A stretch of 64,000 nt of DNA from Stanieria sp. NIES-3757. Its GTDB lineage: Bacteria; Cyanobacteriota; Cyanobacteriia; Cyanobacteriales; Xenococcaceae. The DNA is taken from positions 992,001 to 1,056,000 of the forward strand of contig AP017375.1 of NCBI GenBank assembly GCA_002355455.1. Reading direction: 5' to 3'. The notes under the pieces are model-generated. The model made no database searches. It had not been told where the DNA came from and saw only the letters and a program-made list of their open reading frames with translations. Each line of letters opens with the position of its first letter. Positions within the stretch are counted from its first letter, which is position 1. The position numbers were made by a program, and so were the translations under genes. Below are positions 54,729-64,000 of the stretch, piece by piece.

Positions 54729-54940
54729 ATTTTAATTATTGATTTCTTGTATAAGTTTGCAAAACGTTGGTTGAGTTAAGGCAGGAGGTAAGATCAAGTT
54801 CGCTTGAATAGTTAAAGGTGATGATTGACGAGGAGACTGGGGGACATGGAGAGAATTTATTTTAAGTGATTATCAGAACTTGATGTAAAAGGCAGAAGCT
54901 ATTAGTTTTGATTTAAAATTTATTTTTGCAACAGAATCTT

Positions 54941-55909
54941 ATGATTGAAGTCGAACATCTGAGTAAAATCTATGGTTCTACAACAGCAATTAAGGACGTG
55001 CATTTCTCAGTAACAGCAGGAGAAATCATCGGTTTTTTAGGGCCTAATGGTGCAGGAAAAACCACTACTATGAGAATTTTAGCAGGGTACATACCTGCTA
55101 GTAGTGGTACAGCTAAAATTGCTGGTTATGACGTTCATCAACAATCAATGGAGGTAAGAAAAAGGATTGGTTATTTACCTGAAAATCCACCATTGTATTT
55201 AGATTTGACAGTAGAAAGTTTCTTACACTTTGTGGCTAAAATCAAAGGAATTTCGGCGGGAGAACGTTCTCAAAAAGTCCAAAATGCGATCGCTCGTTGT
55301 CAACTGAAGGAAAAAAGTAAGACTATTATTCGCAAGTTATCTAAAGGATATCGTCAACGGGTAGGCATTGCTCAAGCGATCGTTCATGAACCACCTGTTA
55401 TTATTTTGGATGAACCGACAGTAGGTTTAGATCCTCGTCAAATTATTGAAGTGCGTCATTTGATTAAAAGTCTGGCAGGAGAACATACAATTATCCTTTC
55501 TACCCATATTTTGCCAGAAGTTAGTATGACGTGCGATCGCGTGACAATTATTAATCGCGGGAAGGTAGTAACTAGTGATACTCCGATCAATTTGATGGAA
55601 CAGCTTCAAGGTAATTCTGGTTATGAAGTGGAAATTGAAGGCAATCTCGATCTGATTTTACCTTTGTTGTCAGAAATTACTGGAGTCAGTCAGGTCAAAG
55701 TGATTCAACCAGAAATAGTTAAACCTAATCGTAATGTACTTCAGATTGTTTGTCAGGTAAATACTGAACCTGGTAAAGAAATTGCAGCGACAATTGTTAA
55801 TCAAGGATTAGGATTGTATCAAATGCGCTACACTCGTCCTTCTTTAGAAGATGTCTTTTTAGAATTGACTACTGAAGATTTAACTGTACCTTTTGAGGAA
55901 GAAGAGTAA
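54941..55909 (+). CDS. ABC transporter ATPase of the Gld type
   Basis: A 322-residue ATPase. The start is the ATG at 54941; an in-frame TTG at 54926 is rejected. Walker A GPNGAGKTT, signature LSKGYRQRVGIAQAI and Walker B VIILDEPTVGLDP are all clear. The long C-terminal tail resembles GldA-like exporters. The next same-strand genes encode a permease and a GldG-type protein. Confidence 0.9.
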   Translation: MIEVEHLSKIYGSTTAIKDVHFSVTAGEIIGFLGPNGAGKTTTMRILAGYIPASSGTAKIAGYDVHQQSMEVRKRIGYLPENPPLYLDLTVESFLHFVAKIKGISAGERSQKVQNAIARCQLKEKSKTIIRKLSKGYRQRVGIAQAIVHEPPVIILDEPTVGLDPRQIIEVRHLIKSLAGEHTIILSTHILPEVSMTCDRVTIINRGKVVTSDTPINLMEQLQGNSGYEVEIEGNLDLILPLLSEITGVSQVKVIQPEIVKPNRNVLQIVCQVNTEPGKEIAATIVNQGLGLYQMRYTRPSLEDVFLELTTEDLTVPFEEEE

Positions 55910-56051
55910 ATCAATTTAGTGTTTTCATGGGCTATGAAATATGTCTTAAGATGTGATTTTTCTTGATTGTTAATTATTAATTGCTATCAACTATCAACCA
56001 AAAAATTTACTCTTGATTCTTCAAACTTAAGTAGGAATACTCTAGTTAATT

Positions 56052-56843
56052 ATGATTATTGCTAATATTATTGCGATTTTCCAAAAAGAATTACAAAGTT
56101 ATTTTGTTTCTCCTTTGGCTTATATTGTTACAGCAGTTTTTTGGCTTCTTTCTGGTTTATTTTTTGTCGAACTTTTATTGGGACAAGAAGGCATTATTCA
56201 ACAAGTAGCTGTTAGTGAACAGATGGGAATGCCTACCGATATTGATGTAGCTTATGTCTTTTTAAATTCTTTGTTTGCCGTGATAGGTTCTTTATCTTTA
56301 TTTATTTTACCTATTCTTTCTATGAATCTTTATACTGAGGAAAGAAAACGAGGCACGATTGAATTGTTAGCTACATCTCCCGTCACAAATTGGGTAGTTG
56401 CTTTAGGCAAACTTTTAGGAGTAGTGACCTTTTTTTTAGTGATGATTTTACCACTTTTATTATACGAAGCGATCGCTTTTAGTGCTGCTAATCCTGCCGT
56501 TCCTCCTGCTGTTCCACTTTTAGCTCATTTGGGTTTAATTTTATTAGCAGCAGCAATTTTATCTTTAGGAATGTTTATTTCTTCCCTGACAGATAACTCT
56601 ATTATTGCTGCTATTTTGACTTTTACTTTAGTGTTATTTCTTTGGATTATCGATTTAATTGCTAATAGTATTGGTGGGACGTTTGGCAATGCGTTAAAAT
56701 ATATTTCTTTATTAGAAAGTTATAATAATTTAGTTCAAGGAATTTGTGATACTAGTGATTTAATTTTATTGTGTAGCTATATTTTCTTAGGAGTATTTTT
56801 AACTGCTCAATCAATCGAATTATTAAGGTTTACTCGCAATTAA
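56052..56843 (+). CDS. ABC permease, GldF-like
   Basis: A 263-residue protein with six membrane helices and the ABC-2 layout: ERKRGTIELLATSPVTNWVVALGK is the cytoplasmic coupling segment typical of this family. Together with the ATPase at 54941 and the GldG-like protein at 56979 it forms a Gld-type exporter, which in Bacteroidetes belongs to the gliding machinery; in cyanobacteria the cargo is unknown. Confidence 0.88.
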   Translation: MIIANIIAIFQKELQSYFVSPLAYIVTAVFWLLSGLFFVELLLGQEGIIQQVAVSEQMGMPTDIDVAYVFLNSLFAVIGSLSLFILPILSMNLYTEERKRGTIELLATSPVTNWVVALGKLLGVVTFFLVMILPLLLYEAIAFSAANPAVPPAVPLLAHLGLILLAAAILSLGMFISSLTDNSIIAAILTFTLVLFLWIIDLIANSIGGTFGNALKYISLLESYNNLVQGICDTSDLILLCSYIFLGVFLTAQSIELLRFTRN

Positions 56844-56978
56844 TAAGTACCTAGACAAAATTAATTATACTTTTTTATTCCCCATTCTCTTTCTTAACTA
56901 TGTAAATTATTTGGCACGACTACTTATAAATTGAAATTTATTTGTTAGCTAAAAACAAAATTCACAACAGCTTAACCC

Positions 56979-58514
56979 ATGAAAAAAATCTTAGATAAAT
57001 TGTGCTTATTCTTTGGCTTAATTTTAGCTGTCGCTGGATTAGTTATTGGTTTAGTTACTAATCAATGGTCATTATTACCTCTAGGTTTATTGATTGCTGG
57101 CGCGGTTTTAATTGCTGTTTGGTTGGGTTTAATGATTCAAGCAAATCGCGGTTTTTGGTATAAGCGAGGAATGCAGGTAGGGACAAATGCCTTCATTGCA
57201 ACTACAGCAATTTTGCTGATTATTGGGTTAATTAATTTTATTGCTATTCGTAATTCTTTTAGATTCGATTTAACTGAAAATAAAATTTTTACTTTATCTC
57301 CTCAAACTCAAGCTATTGTCCAAAATTTATCTCAACCTCTTAAAGTCTGGATTTTTGATCGTAATGTTGAGCCAGAAATTGAATCTTTACTGCAAAATTA
57401 TCGTCGCTATAGCCAAAATTTTCAGTTTGAAGTTGTCGATCCAGAAATAAATCTTCAACTAGCCAAAGGTAAATTTAAGGTTCAATCTCCAGGCGAAGTA
57501 TATCTAGAGTATGGCGATAAAAAACAACGTATCCAAACATTAGATCCTAGTTCAGGAAATAATTTAACCGAAGTACAATTAACTAATGCCATTGAAAAAA
57601 TTCAACGCGATCGCGCTTTAACTCTTTATTTTCTTCAAGGACATGGAGAAGCACAATTAAAAGACATTGAAGGTGGTCTTTCTCAAGCAGTTCAAAGTTT
57701 AGAAAATAGGGGTTATCAAGTCCAACCATTAACTTTAGCAACTAGTGGAAAAATACCAGAAAATACTAACGTAATCGCGATCGCAGGTGCAACTAGAAAA
57801 CTATTTCCTGCTGAAGTCAAAATTATCCAAGAATATTTAAATAATGGCGGTAGTCTTTTATTAATGCTGCCACCTGAAACTGACCCTGGTTTAACCCCTA
57901 TTTTGAATGATTGGGGCATTCAATTAGATAATCGATTAGTTATTGATGCTTCTGGTGCTGGAAATGTTTTAGGATTAGGTCCTGCTGCACCAATAATTAA
58001 TAATTATGGAGAACATCCTATTACTCAAGATTTTGATCAAGATATTGCTATTTTTCCTGAATCTAGACCATTAAAAATAGTTCCAAAAGAGGGAATAATA
58101 GCAACATCTTTAGTCATTACTAATGAGCAAAGTTGGGCAGAAAGTGACTTATCAAATCAACAACTTCAATTTGATGCTTCTACAGATATTCAAGGACCTT
58201 TAGATTTAGCTTTTGCCCTTAGTCGTCAAGAAAATGCTCAAGCCAAAGAATCCCGCTTAGTAATTTTTGGAAGTAACACTTTTGCAACTAATGGTTGGTT
58301 GCAACAACAATTAAATAGCGATCTTTTACTTAATTCAATTAGTTGGTTAGCAGGAGAAGATGAACAAACGCTATCTATTAGTGCCAAAGAACAAACTAAT
58401 CGTCGAATTAATCTTGCTCCTTTACAGGCAAAAACTATTAGTTTAATGGCTTTATTAATTATGCCAATGATTGCTTTAGGTTTGGCAATTTTTACTTGGT
58501 GGCGCAGAAGATAA
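56979..58514 (+). CDS. GldG-like ABC transport accessory protein
   Basis: A 511-residue protein: two or three N-terminal membrane helices (about 8-55, 70-92), an extracytoplasmic domain about 95-480 and a C-terminal helix before WWRRR. LTENKIFTLSPQTQAIVQNL and ALTLYFLQGHGEAQL are typical of the GldG/ABC-type uncharacterised transport system domain. It probably binds or guides substrate for the exporter. Confidence 0.88.
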   Translation: MKKILDKLCLFFGLILAVAGLVIGLVTNQWSLLPLGLLIAGAVLIAVWLGLMIQANRGFWYKRGMQVGTNAFIATTAILLIIGLINFIAIRNSFRFDLTENKIFTLSPQTQAIVQNLSQPLKVWIFDRNVEPEIESLLQNYRRYSQNFQFEVVDPEINLQLAKGKFKVQSPGEVYLEYGDKKQRIQTLDPSSGNNLTEVQLTNAIEKIQRDRALTLYFLQGHGEAQLKDIEGGLSQAVQSLENRGYQVQPLTLATSGKIPENTNVIAIAGATRKLFPAEVKIIQEYLNNGGSLLLMLPPETDPGLTPILNDWGIQLDNRLVIDASGAGNVLGLGPAAPIINNYGEHPITQDFDQDIAIFPESRPLKIVPKEGIIATSLVITNEQSWAESDLSNQQLQFDASTDIQGPLDLAFALSRQENAQAKESRLVIFGSNTFATNGWLQQQLNSDLLLNSISWLAGEDEQTLSISAKEQTNRRINLAPLQAKTISLMALLIMPMIALGLAIFTWWRRR

Positions 58515-58515
58515 A

Positions 58516-58544
58516 CAGTTATTCAGTTATCAGTGACCAGTTAC
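58516..58544 (+). repeat. CAGTTAT/CAGTTAC-type heptamer cluster
   Basis: CAGTTAT, T, CAGTTAT, CAGTGAC and CAGTTAC follow the GldG stop codon. Same heptamer class as at 21019 and 32298. Confidence 0.7.
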
Positions 58545-58685
58545 CAATTAACTATCAACAACAAAATAATACCAATCGATAACTCCATCTGTGTTTATCT
58601 GTGGACAAACAATTAACAATCAACAACAAACTAAAATTTTAACCGTATTTAATTAAGGTGAGAAACGCTATAAAAATATTTATCT

Positions 58686-59252
58686 ATGAAACTAAAAGGA
58701 ACTACTTGGTTATTAATTATCCTGGCAGCTATTCTTGGTAGCTGGGTTTATTTTTATGAAATTAGAGGCGAACAACAACAAACTATTTCAGCAACAAATC
58801 AACAGCAAATTTTCAATTTTACCGAAATAGAAATTAATAAAATTATTATTCAAAAACCAACCCAAACTTTAGAATTTGAACGCACAGGAAACAATGAACA
58901 ACCCTGGCAGATGAAACAACCTCAAAATGTTCCTGCTAGTGATGCAAGTATAGCTTTTTTATTAGATTTAATTGCCAAAGGAAAAAGCGATCGCAGTTTT
59001 ACTGTTGCTCAGTCTCAGTTAGGTCAATATGGTTTAAATAATCCCGTTGCTCACATAATTATTGAGTTAAAAAATCAAACAAAGCAGGAAATCTTTTTAG
59101 GAAAACCTAGTCTCAACGAAGAATCGATCTATGCTTACATTCCTACTTCAGAATCAAAAACCGATGTTAATGTACTTTTAGTTTCTAAAAATTGGCAATA
59201 CGCAGTCGACAGAGAATTATCGGAATGGCAACAAAATCCTGTCAACAACTAA
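58686..59252 (+). CDS. DUF4340 protein of the Gld-type cluster
   Basis: A 188-residue protein anchored by one N-terminal helix (residues 5-24). The rest resembles DUF4340 (IEINKIIIQKPTQTLEFER, NNPVAHIIIELKNQTKQEIFLGK), which is usually found next to GldG-like genes. Short compared with many DUF4340 proteins, which hold several such repeats. Probably the last gene of the exporter cluster. Confidence 0.82.
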   Translation: MKLKGTTWLLIILAAILGSWVYFYEIRGEQQQTISATNQQQIFNFTEIEINKIIIQKPTQTLEFERTGNNEQPWQMKQPQNVPASDASIAFLLDLIAKGKSDRSFTVAQSQLGQYGLNNPVAHIIIELKNQTKQEIFLGKPSLNEESIYAYIPTSESKTDVNVLLVSKNWQYAVDRELSEWQQNPVNN

Positions 59253-59256
59253 TAAT

Positions 59257-60222
59257 TTATCTGCTATGAATTTTTCTTGCCCAAATTTGAATTGGTTCAG
59301 AAAATCTGTAATGAAAACCTCGTAGTTCATTAGGACTCATTCCTGATTGACGAGCTTCATTAAACAACTCTTCAAGCGATCGCATTGCTTTAGCTGCATC
59401 AGTTGAGGATTTAGGAGTTTTAGCTAGTAATGCTTCTAATTTCGTTCTAATTTGCTCGATTGACTCTATATCTAACCATTGACTACCGTTTGATTGAGAA
59501 GATTGTTTATTACTTTTTAATAGTCCACAAGCAACTGGAGGTGCATTAGTACTTTCAAATTTACCAGTTGGGAAAAGAGCTTTATTTCGGTAATCAGGTA
59601 ATTGACTTTGAGGAGAAACGTAAGTATGAGTCTCTGGATCGTAAGCTAAAACTTCTCCTGTCTCAATATGGTAAATCCAACCGTAGATTTGTAGTTTACC
59701 TTGATGCAATTTAGCTTGTACGACTGGATAGGTTTTGAGATTATTAATTTGAATCAGAACATTTTCGGCTACCATAATTTCTAGTAACTCTTCGCCCTGA
59801 TAATTGGAATAGTTTTCTGTGACTAAACGACGGGTAGACTCTGCGTGCTTTAGCCAATCATAAACTAAAGGCATATTTTTTTGTAGTTCATTGAGTTTAA
59901 GCAATCCTTTCATGGCACCACAGTGAGAATGTCCACACACTACTATTTGTTCAATCCCCAGTGCATCGATCGCATACTCAATCGTACCTCCTTCACCTCC
60001 GTTAGCTGCACCATAGGGAGGAATAATATTACCTGCATTTCTAATCACAAACAGTTCCCCTACATCAGTTTGAGTAATGAGGTTTGGATCTATTCGAGAA
60101 TCAGAACAAGTTATGAAAAGGACTCTAGGTTTTTGACCATGGGAAAGTTGCGCTAAAAGTTGTTGGTGGGTAGGTACATAAGTATGACGAAACTTATCAA
60201 GACCGCTAATTAACTTTTTCAC
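59257..60222 (-). CDS. ccaA: Beta carbonic anhydrase, CcaA/IcfA type
   Basis: A 321-residue enzyme that interconverts CO2 and bicarbonate. Zinc ligands Cys39 and Asp41 (CSDSRIDP), His98 and Cys101 (GHSHCGAM) are intact. The C-terminal extension beyond about residue 210 (PVACGLLKSN, then a helical end) matches cyanobacterial carboxysomal CcaA rather than short plant-type enzymes. It lies tail to tail with the DUF4340 gene. No carboxysome shell genes are nearby. The symbol is by homology pattern. Confidence 0.9.
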   Translation of the reverse strand: MKKLISGLDKFRHTYVPTHQQLLAQLSHGQKPRVLFITCSDSRIDPNLITQTDVGELFVIRNAGNIIPPYGAANGGEGGTIEYAIDALGIEQIVVCGHSHCGAMKGLLKLNELQKNMPLVYDWLKHAESTRRLVTENYSNYQGEELLEIMVAENVLIQINNLKTYPVVQAKLHQGKLQIYGWIYHIETGEVLAYDPETHTYVSPQSQLPDYRNKALFPTGKFESTNAPPVACGLLKSNKQSSQSNGSQWLDIESIEQIRTKLEALLAKTPKSSTDAAKAMRSLEELFNEARQSGMSPNELRGFHYRFSEPIQIWARKIHSR

Positions 60223-60374
60223 TGGAGTTGATTTTCCTTGAGAGCGAGGAGTGCAGAGTCACGTTTTCTATTATCCTGTAAAGGTGTCTTAAATAGCTAG
60301 TGCCATTTCGTAGCAGTCGAAAGTTTTTTGTTATCAGGATTGTAAGCTTTGTTTATGAATGTTTTATGTCCTGA

Positions 60375-61808
60375 TTAATTTAGTTTTTGCGAATCACTAT
60401 CAATATTTAAAATAGAAAACTCATTAGAGTCTAATTCTGAAGAATCAGGAAATTTTTCGTCGATCAATTTCCTTAAAGTTGAATAATTTCTTCGATGTTC
60501 AATTGTCTGCCGAACTAATAACCATTCTTCCTTAACAGGATTGACTAATTGAATGGTTTTCTGAAAGAAATTTATCATAATCTCTGGAATTTCTTTATCA
60601 GCTCCATAAATCTGGCCATTTTCACAAAATACGTTTAATATGGTTTTTATTTGTTCAATAGTCAAATATTTTGCTAACCAAAGTAATTGTTCTCCATAAA
60701 CTTTAGATGTATAAAAACTACCTGATTTGGTAAACTTTTCAATGACATAAGGTATATATCTTTCAAGGATACTAGTTATATTTTCTGGCTTAATTTTGTC
60801 TTGATATTCAAAGATTAATTTAATTAAAGGAGTTAAATTTTCATCATCAAATTTATTAATTTTTTCCAGTGCCAATCCTTTAATTGCTGAAGTTCCCAAA
60901 GCATTAAGAAGAATCAATGAATTTTCTTGGTCAAGTTCGTCAATTTGTTCTATACAATTTTTGGCTTTGATCTGTTGTCCTCGATCCAAAGATTCCCATG
61001 CTTTCATTCGACGTAAATAGACAAAAACCTTTTTCCAGTTTTGATCGGGTACAGATTCAATAATCTTAGAAAGGTGATTATTAATAACTTCCTCTACTTC
61101 CCTAAAATGAAGCTTTGATACAGCTTCAAGAGCAGTATACATACGAGCTTGTTCTTCAACTGGTTTGTTGTCATGCAGTAAACTTTTGGTTAAACCAATC
61201 ACTACACTTTTAATCAAGGATTTACGAGCGCGAGCTAAAGAACTGGACAGAATCTGGATTGCTTGTTCTATATTATCTCTAGGAAAATATTCCGATTTTA
61301 TAGTATCCCAAATCCGATCAAGTGCAGCTTTTCCTTGAACAGGTGGATGTTGCAAAAAATCTATAATTGCATTTCTTAAGTGATAACGTGCCAACTCTGG
61401 TGTAGCTTGAAAAGGTTCTTCTACTGATTGCATAGAAGGATGAGCGCAGAGACTACGATCTTGATTTAATCTTTCTAAATTTTGACGTTCTATTGATGAA
61501 ATAAATTCATATTTCTCTTGTGCAAGTTTAGGAATATCAATTTCAAACTGCCATAAATTTCTTTTATCATCTTTTGAACGAAGACTTTCAAATTTTTTTA
61601 GCTCGTCTCTTGCTTGATTGTCTCCAGTTATTTCGAGTTGACGTAATTTGTGTAGAAAATCAAAAACTACTGCATTCCAAGTTGAGACAATACAGGAACG
61701 AAAAGCACCTGCTCGATAACATGAAACTGCTTCTTGAATATAATCTTTAGTAGTTTGGTCTTGGCAACGAAGTACTAATTCATCTAGATCGATTAAACGC
61801 TCACTCAT
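60375..61808 (-). CDS. HEPN-like protein with long helical C-terminus
   Basis: A 477-residue protein. The N-terminal 150 residues are helical and contain YRAGAFRSCIVSTWNAVVFD and R118-x4-H123 in QDRSLCAHPSM, the Rx4-6H motif of HEPN ribonucleases. Residues 165-477 are all-helical without recognised motifs. HEPN domains with a long C-terminal part occur in toxins, abortive infection and CRISPR-like effectors. No partner nucleotidyltransferase is beside it. Toxin or defence activity is inference. Confidence 0.7.
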   Translation of the reverse strand: MSERLIDLDELVLRCQDQTTKDYIQEAVSCYRAGAFRSCIVSTWNAVVFDFLHKLRQLEITGDNQARDELKKFESLRSKDDKRNLWQFEIDIPKLAQEKYEFISSIERQNLERLNQDRSLCAHPSMQSVEEPFQATPELARYHLRNAIIDFLQHPPVQGKAALDRIWDTIKSEYFPRDNIEQAIQILSSSLARARKSLIKSVVIGLTKSLLHDNKPVEEQARMYTALEAVSKLHFREVEEVINNHLSKIIESVPDQNWKKVFVYLRRMKAWESLDRGQQIKAKNCIEQIDELDQENSLILLNALGTSAIKGLALEKINKFDDENLTPLIKLIFEYQDKIKPENITSILERYIPYVIEKFTKSGSFYTSKVYGEQLLWLAKYLTIEQIKTILNVFCENGQIYGADKEIPEIMINFFQKTIQLVNPVKEEWLLVRQTIEHRRNYSTLRKLIDEKFPDSSELDSNEFSILNIDSDSQKLN

Positions 61809-61926
61809 TGGTATTTTTTATTATCTAGTTAATTTAAAAAATTTGAGGTCACATTTATAAAGTTCCCCAAAATAACTATCTTTTTAAATCACTAGAGTAA
61901 TTAAACTTATATTGCTAAACATAATC

Positions 61927-63288
61927 TCACTGAGGCATAGAGCGATCACATACTTTCATCTTAAAATTACTAGGGGCAGCAATAGTTAATCCTCGTCGCA
62001 CTGGTTTGAGAGGTTGATTACTCGTTAGTGCTAGTTGCCAATTAGATAAGATGGTTGCAATGACTAGCTTCATTTCCATTTGTGCCAAAGCTGAACCCAA
62101 ACAACGACGATTTCCACCGCCAAAAGGCAAATATTCATAAGGCGAATACTGTCTTTCTAAAAAACGTTCTGGTCGAAATAGTTCGGGTTGAGGATAAAGA
62201 TCTTCTCGCCAATGAGTTAAATAAATAGAAATACCAAAAGCAGTTCCTGCTGGAAACTGATAATCTAAAATTTGCAAAGGTGCTTTGGCTCTCCGAGTAA
62301 ATGTACCAGTCGTAATCGGATAAATTCTTAAAGTTTCGGCAATTGTAGCGTTGAGATAGGGTAATTGAACAATTTGATGCCAAGTTCTTTCCTCACCCAA
62401 TTCATTTAATTCATGGAGTATTTTCTCTTTAACTTGAGGAAGATAATGAACCCAATATAATGCCCAAACTAACGCAGAAGCAGTAGTTTCATGACCTGCC
62501 ATCAACATGGTGATTAACTCGTCATGAATTTCTTCATCACTCATGGGTTTGCCAGTTTCATCGGTTGTGGCTAGAAGTAAGCTTAAAATATCTTTGCCGA
62601 TTGGTTGCGTTTGTTCTCGACGCGCTTTAATTTCTTCGTATAGTAATTCTTTAATTTGTTTTCTTAAAACAACAAAACGTCCCCAAGGACTCCATGCACC
62701 CCAATCTTGGCGGAGAAATTCAAAGAAAATTAAACTAGAACTCAAAGGCGAACTGATAATCTCTAACCAAGCACAAAGAAGTTGTCTCAGTTGTGCGTAA
62801 CGTGGTTGTTGAGAGTTGAGTCCAAATACAATCTGTAAAATCACTCGCAGAGTAATTTCTTGCATATAGGTGCGGACTCGAATCAATTCTCCTATTTGCC
62901 ATTGATTAGTTACTTGTTTGGTAATTTCAATAATTTGTTCGCCATAACTTTGCAAACATTCGCCATGAAAAACAGGCATTAATAACTTTCTTTGACGTTG
63001 ATGAAATTCACCATCTTGAATAATGAGAGAGTTGTTGCCTACCAAAAATTCCAAACCAGCATTATTTTTCCCAATCTCAAACTTTTCTGATGGAGTAGTA
63101 AAAACTTCTTTAATTGCTTGGGGATTACTGAGAACCACCAGAGGAGAAGAGGTGTGTCTGCCAAGTTGGTAAATATCGCCATAACGATCGTAGTTTTCGT
63201 TAAAGTATTCTAAGGGCTGAAAAATAAACTTAAACAGACGTAACGTTCTCAACCAGCGAGAATTTGGAGGACCAGGTGGTTGTCTCAT
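61927..63288 (-). CDS. Cytochrome P450
   Basis: A 453-residue P450 from the ATG at 63288 (MRQPPGPPNSRW, a common P450 start); a GTG at 63375 would add 29 residues. The I-helix oxygen site is MAGHETTASALVW, the ExxR is ETLRIYP, and the heme loop is PFGGGNRRCLGSALAQME with the axial Cys. CYP110/CYP120-like by feel; the substrate is unknown. No ferredoxin gene is adjacent. Confidence 0.92.
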   Translation of the reverse strand: MRQPPGPPNSRWLRTLRLFKFIFQPLEYFNENYDRYGDIYQLGRHTSSPLVVLSNPQAIKEVFTTPSEKFEIGKNNAGLEFLVGNNSLIIQDGEFHQRQRKLLMPVFHGECLQSYGEQIIEITKQVTNQWQIGELIRVRTYMQEITLRVILQIVFGLNSQQPRYAQLRQLLCAWLEIISSPLSSSLIFFEFLRQDWGAWSPWGRFVVLRKQIKELLYEEIKARREQTQPIGKDILSLLLATTDETGKPMSDEEIHDELITMLMAGHETTASALVWALYWVHYLPQVKEKILHELNELGEERTWHQIVQLPYLNATIAETLRIYPITTGTFTRRAKAPLQILDYQFPAGTAFGISIYLTHWREDLYPQPELFRPERFLERQYSPYEYLPFGGGNRRCLGSALAQMEMKLVIATILSNWQLALTSNQPLKPVRRGLTIAAPSNFKMKVCDRSMPQ

Positions 63289-63540
63289 AGTAGTCAGTTT
63301 GAGCGAACAATTTTTTATTGTGACAAATAGTTTAATGATTGCGCTCGTTAATTGTTGATGTTGATTGACTATCACTACTTTTGAAGATGTAGTGAGAAAA
63401 ACTTAACGAACATAATCAACTTTAATTGAAGTAAATTAATTGAAAATGAATATTCGCTACAATTACTGACTTAAAAACAGGAAAATTGTTTGATTAAATC
63501 TTCTTAATGTATTAATGAATAGCTTTTTAGCTTTTGATAA

Positions 63541-63837
63541 TTATGTACAGTAAATTGTAATATCTTCGCCACATTGATCGGCAAGAAAACAAAGTGCGCG
63601 AAATCTTAAAGTCATCAACTGTTCGTAAAGAGGATTCAGTTTGCACAGTGGCGGAATACGAAACATAACTCGACCAAACAAACGAACTTCGCGGGCAAAA
63701 GGACATTGAGCAGGAATTAACCTTACAATTTGACGTGCTACTTGTTCTGACTGAATTTCTAAGTTATCAAACTGTTTTTGAATGAATTGGATGGGATTTG
63801 GAAATTTATTGTTTTTTTTCTCTGTTAAGCTTGACAT
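63541..63837 (-). CDS. Mo-dependent nitrogenase-like family protein
   Basis: A 98-residue protein with the cyanobacterial Mo-dependent nitrogenase C-terminal family pattern: RLIPAQCPFAREVRLFGRV, RIPPLCKLNPLYEQL, RFRALCFLADQCGEDIT. Despite the family name, members occur in non-nitrogen-fixing species; no nif genes are in the window. Function unknown. Confidence 0.85.
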   Translation of the reverse strand: MSSLTEKKNNKFPNPIQFIQKQFDNLEIQSEQVARQIVRLIPAQCPFAREVRLFGRVMFRIPPLCKLNPLYEQLMTLRFRALCFLADQCGEDITIYCT

Positions 63838-64000
63838 ATCGATGTTTATTTAACTCTGATCTAGTTGAACTATATTTAGTCTAGACATAAGTTCAGAAGA
63901 TGACAAGCCAAGATTAATATAAGTTTCTTTTATCTTTAATTGGTTAAATTTATCAAAAGATTCAATTGAGCAAAAATGAAAATTCAAGTAGAGCTTAAAA

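Noticed and set aside
63541-63837. Evidence of nitrogen fixation from the Mo-dependent nitrogenase-like gene
   Set aside because: The family occurs in non-fixing cyanobacteria and no nif genes lie in the window.
1-64000. CRISPR arrays or cas genes
   Set aside because: No regularly spaced direct repeats of 25-40 bases and no cas-like proteins were seen.

Overview
This window looks like a piece of a cyanobacterial chromosome. The evidence is the very frequent HIP1 octamer (GCGATCGC), petN for the cytochrome b6f complex, flavodoxin (isiB), a fused ModBC molybdate transporter, a fused ThiO-ThiG protein, a kinase-GUN4 fusion, a radical SAM protein of the photosystem II high-light family, a carboxysomal-type beta carbonic anhydrase, and several families found almost only in cyanobacteria and plastids (DUF3611, DUF4079, DUF1830, Mo-dependent nitrogenase-like). 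The right three quarters is AT-rich. It suits a low-GC unicellular or baeocyte-forming lineage (Stanieria/Pleurocapsa-like), but the genus is a guess.

Layout. (1) 1-15440 is visibly richer in G+C than the rest. It holds membrane and envelope-stress genes: a DUF502 protein, two MscS channels plus a third MscS scrap, a broken HdeD gene, a MarC scrap, a DUF3611 protein, a 1245-residue membrane/alpha-beta-hydrolase protein, a YihY/BrkB protein and a 935-residue polyferredoxin-cNMP-binding fusion. Four copies of one promoter cassette (TTCAT-N6-TTCAT, then a -10-like box 10-12 bases on) tie these units together. Transposase remnants lie near both ends, so the block looks acquired or rearranged. (2) 15974-18615: isiC and isiB behind Fur-like sites and a leader hairpin, then rdgB. 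(3) 19478-22238: modA and modBC with a structured spacer, then an IS982 wreck. (4) 22853-30250: small hypothetical genes, a GFA protein, a gutted crtO-type gene, a stress protein, a 2Fe-2S protein, thiOG, a kinase-GUN4 fusion, DUF4079 and DUF1830. (5) 30664-40562: high-light radical SAM protein, DICT/HD protein, pentapeptide repeat protein, HtrA protease, TauE-type transporter, gcvT and aroA. (6) 40624-43548: a compact three-gene unit of a 57-residue protein, a DndD/SMC-like ATPase and a DEP-domain protein. (7) 43551-50584: DUF1501/DUF1800 pair, mgtE pseudogene, YyaL-type thioredoxin-domain protein and a Crp/Fnr regulator. (8) 50839-54728: tRNA-Arg(TCT) with a partial copy, an NTF2-like secreted protein, a barrel-like protein with a fresh internal duplication, petN and a 47-residue membrane protein. 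(9) 54941-59252: a Gld-type ABC export cluster. (10) 59257-64000: beta carbonic anhydrase, a HEPN-like protein, a cytochrome P450 and a Mo-dependent nitrogenase-like protein.

The points most worth following are the shared promoter cassette of the left block, the DndD-like/DEP three-gene unit, the lone HEPN-like protein, the heptamer repeat inside the ModB-ModC linker, and several start or coding tracts that look broken by one base (modA, hdeD, mgtE). No CRISPR array, rRNA or complete insertion sequence was seen.
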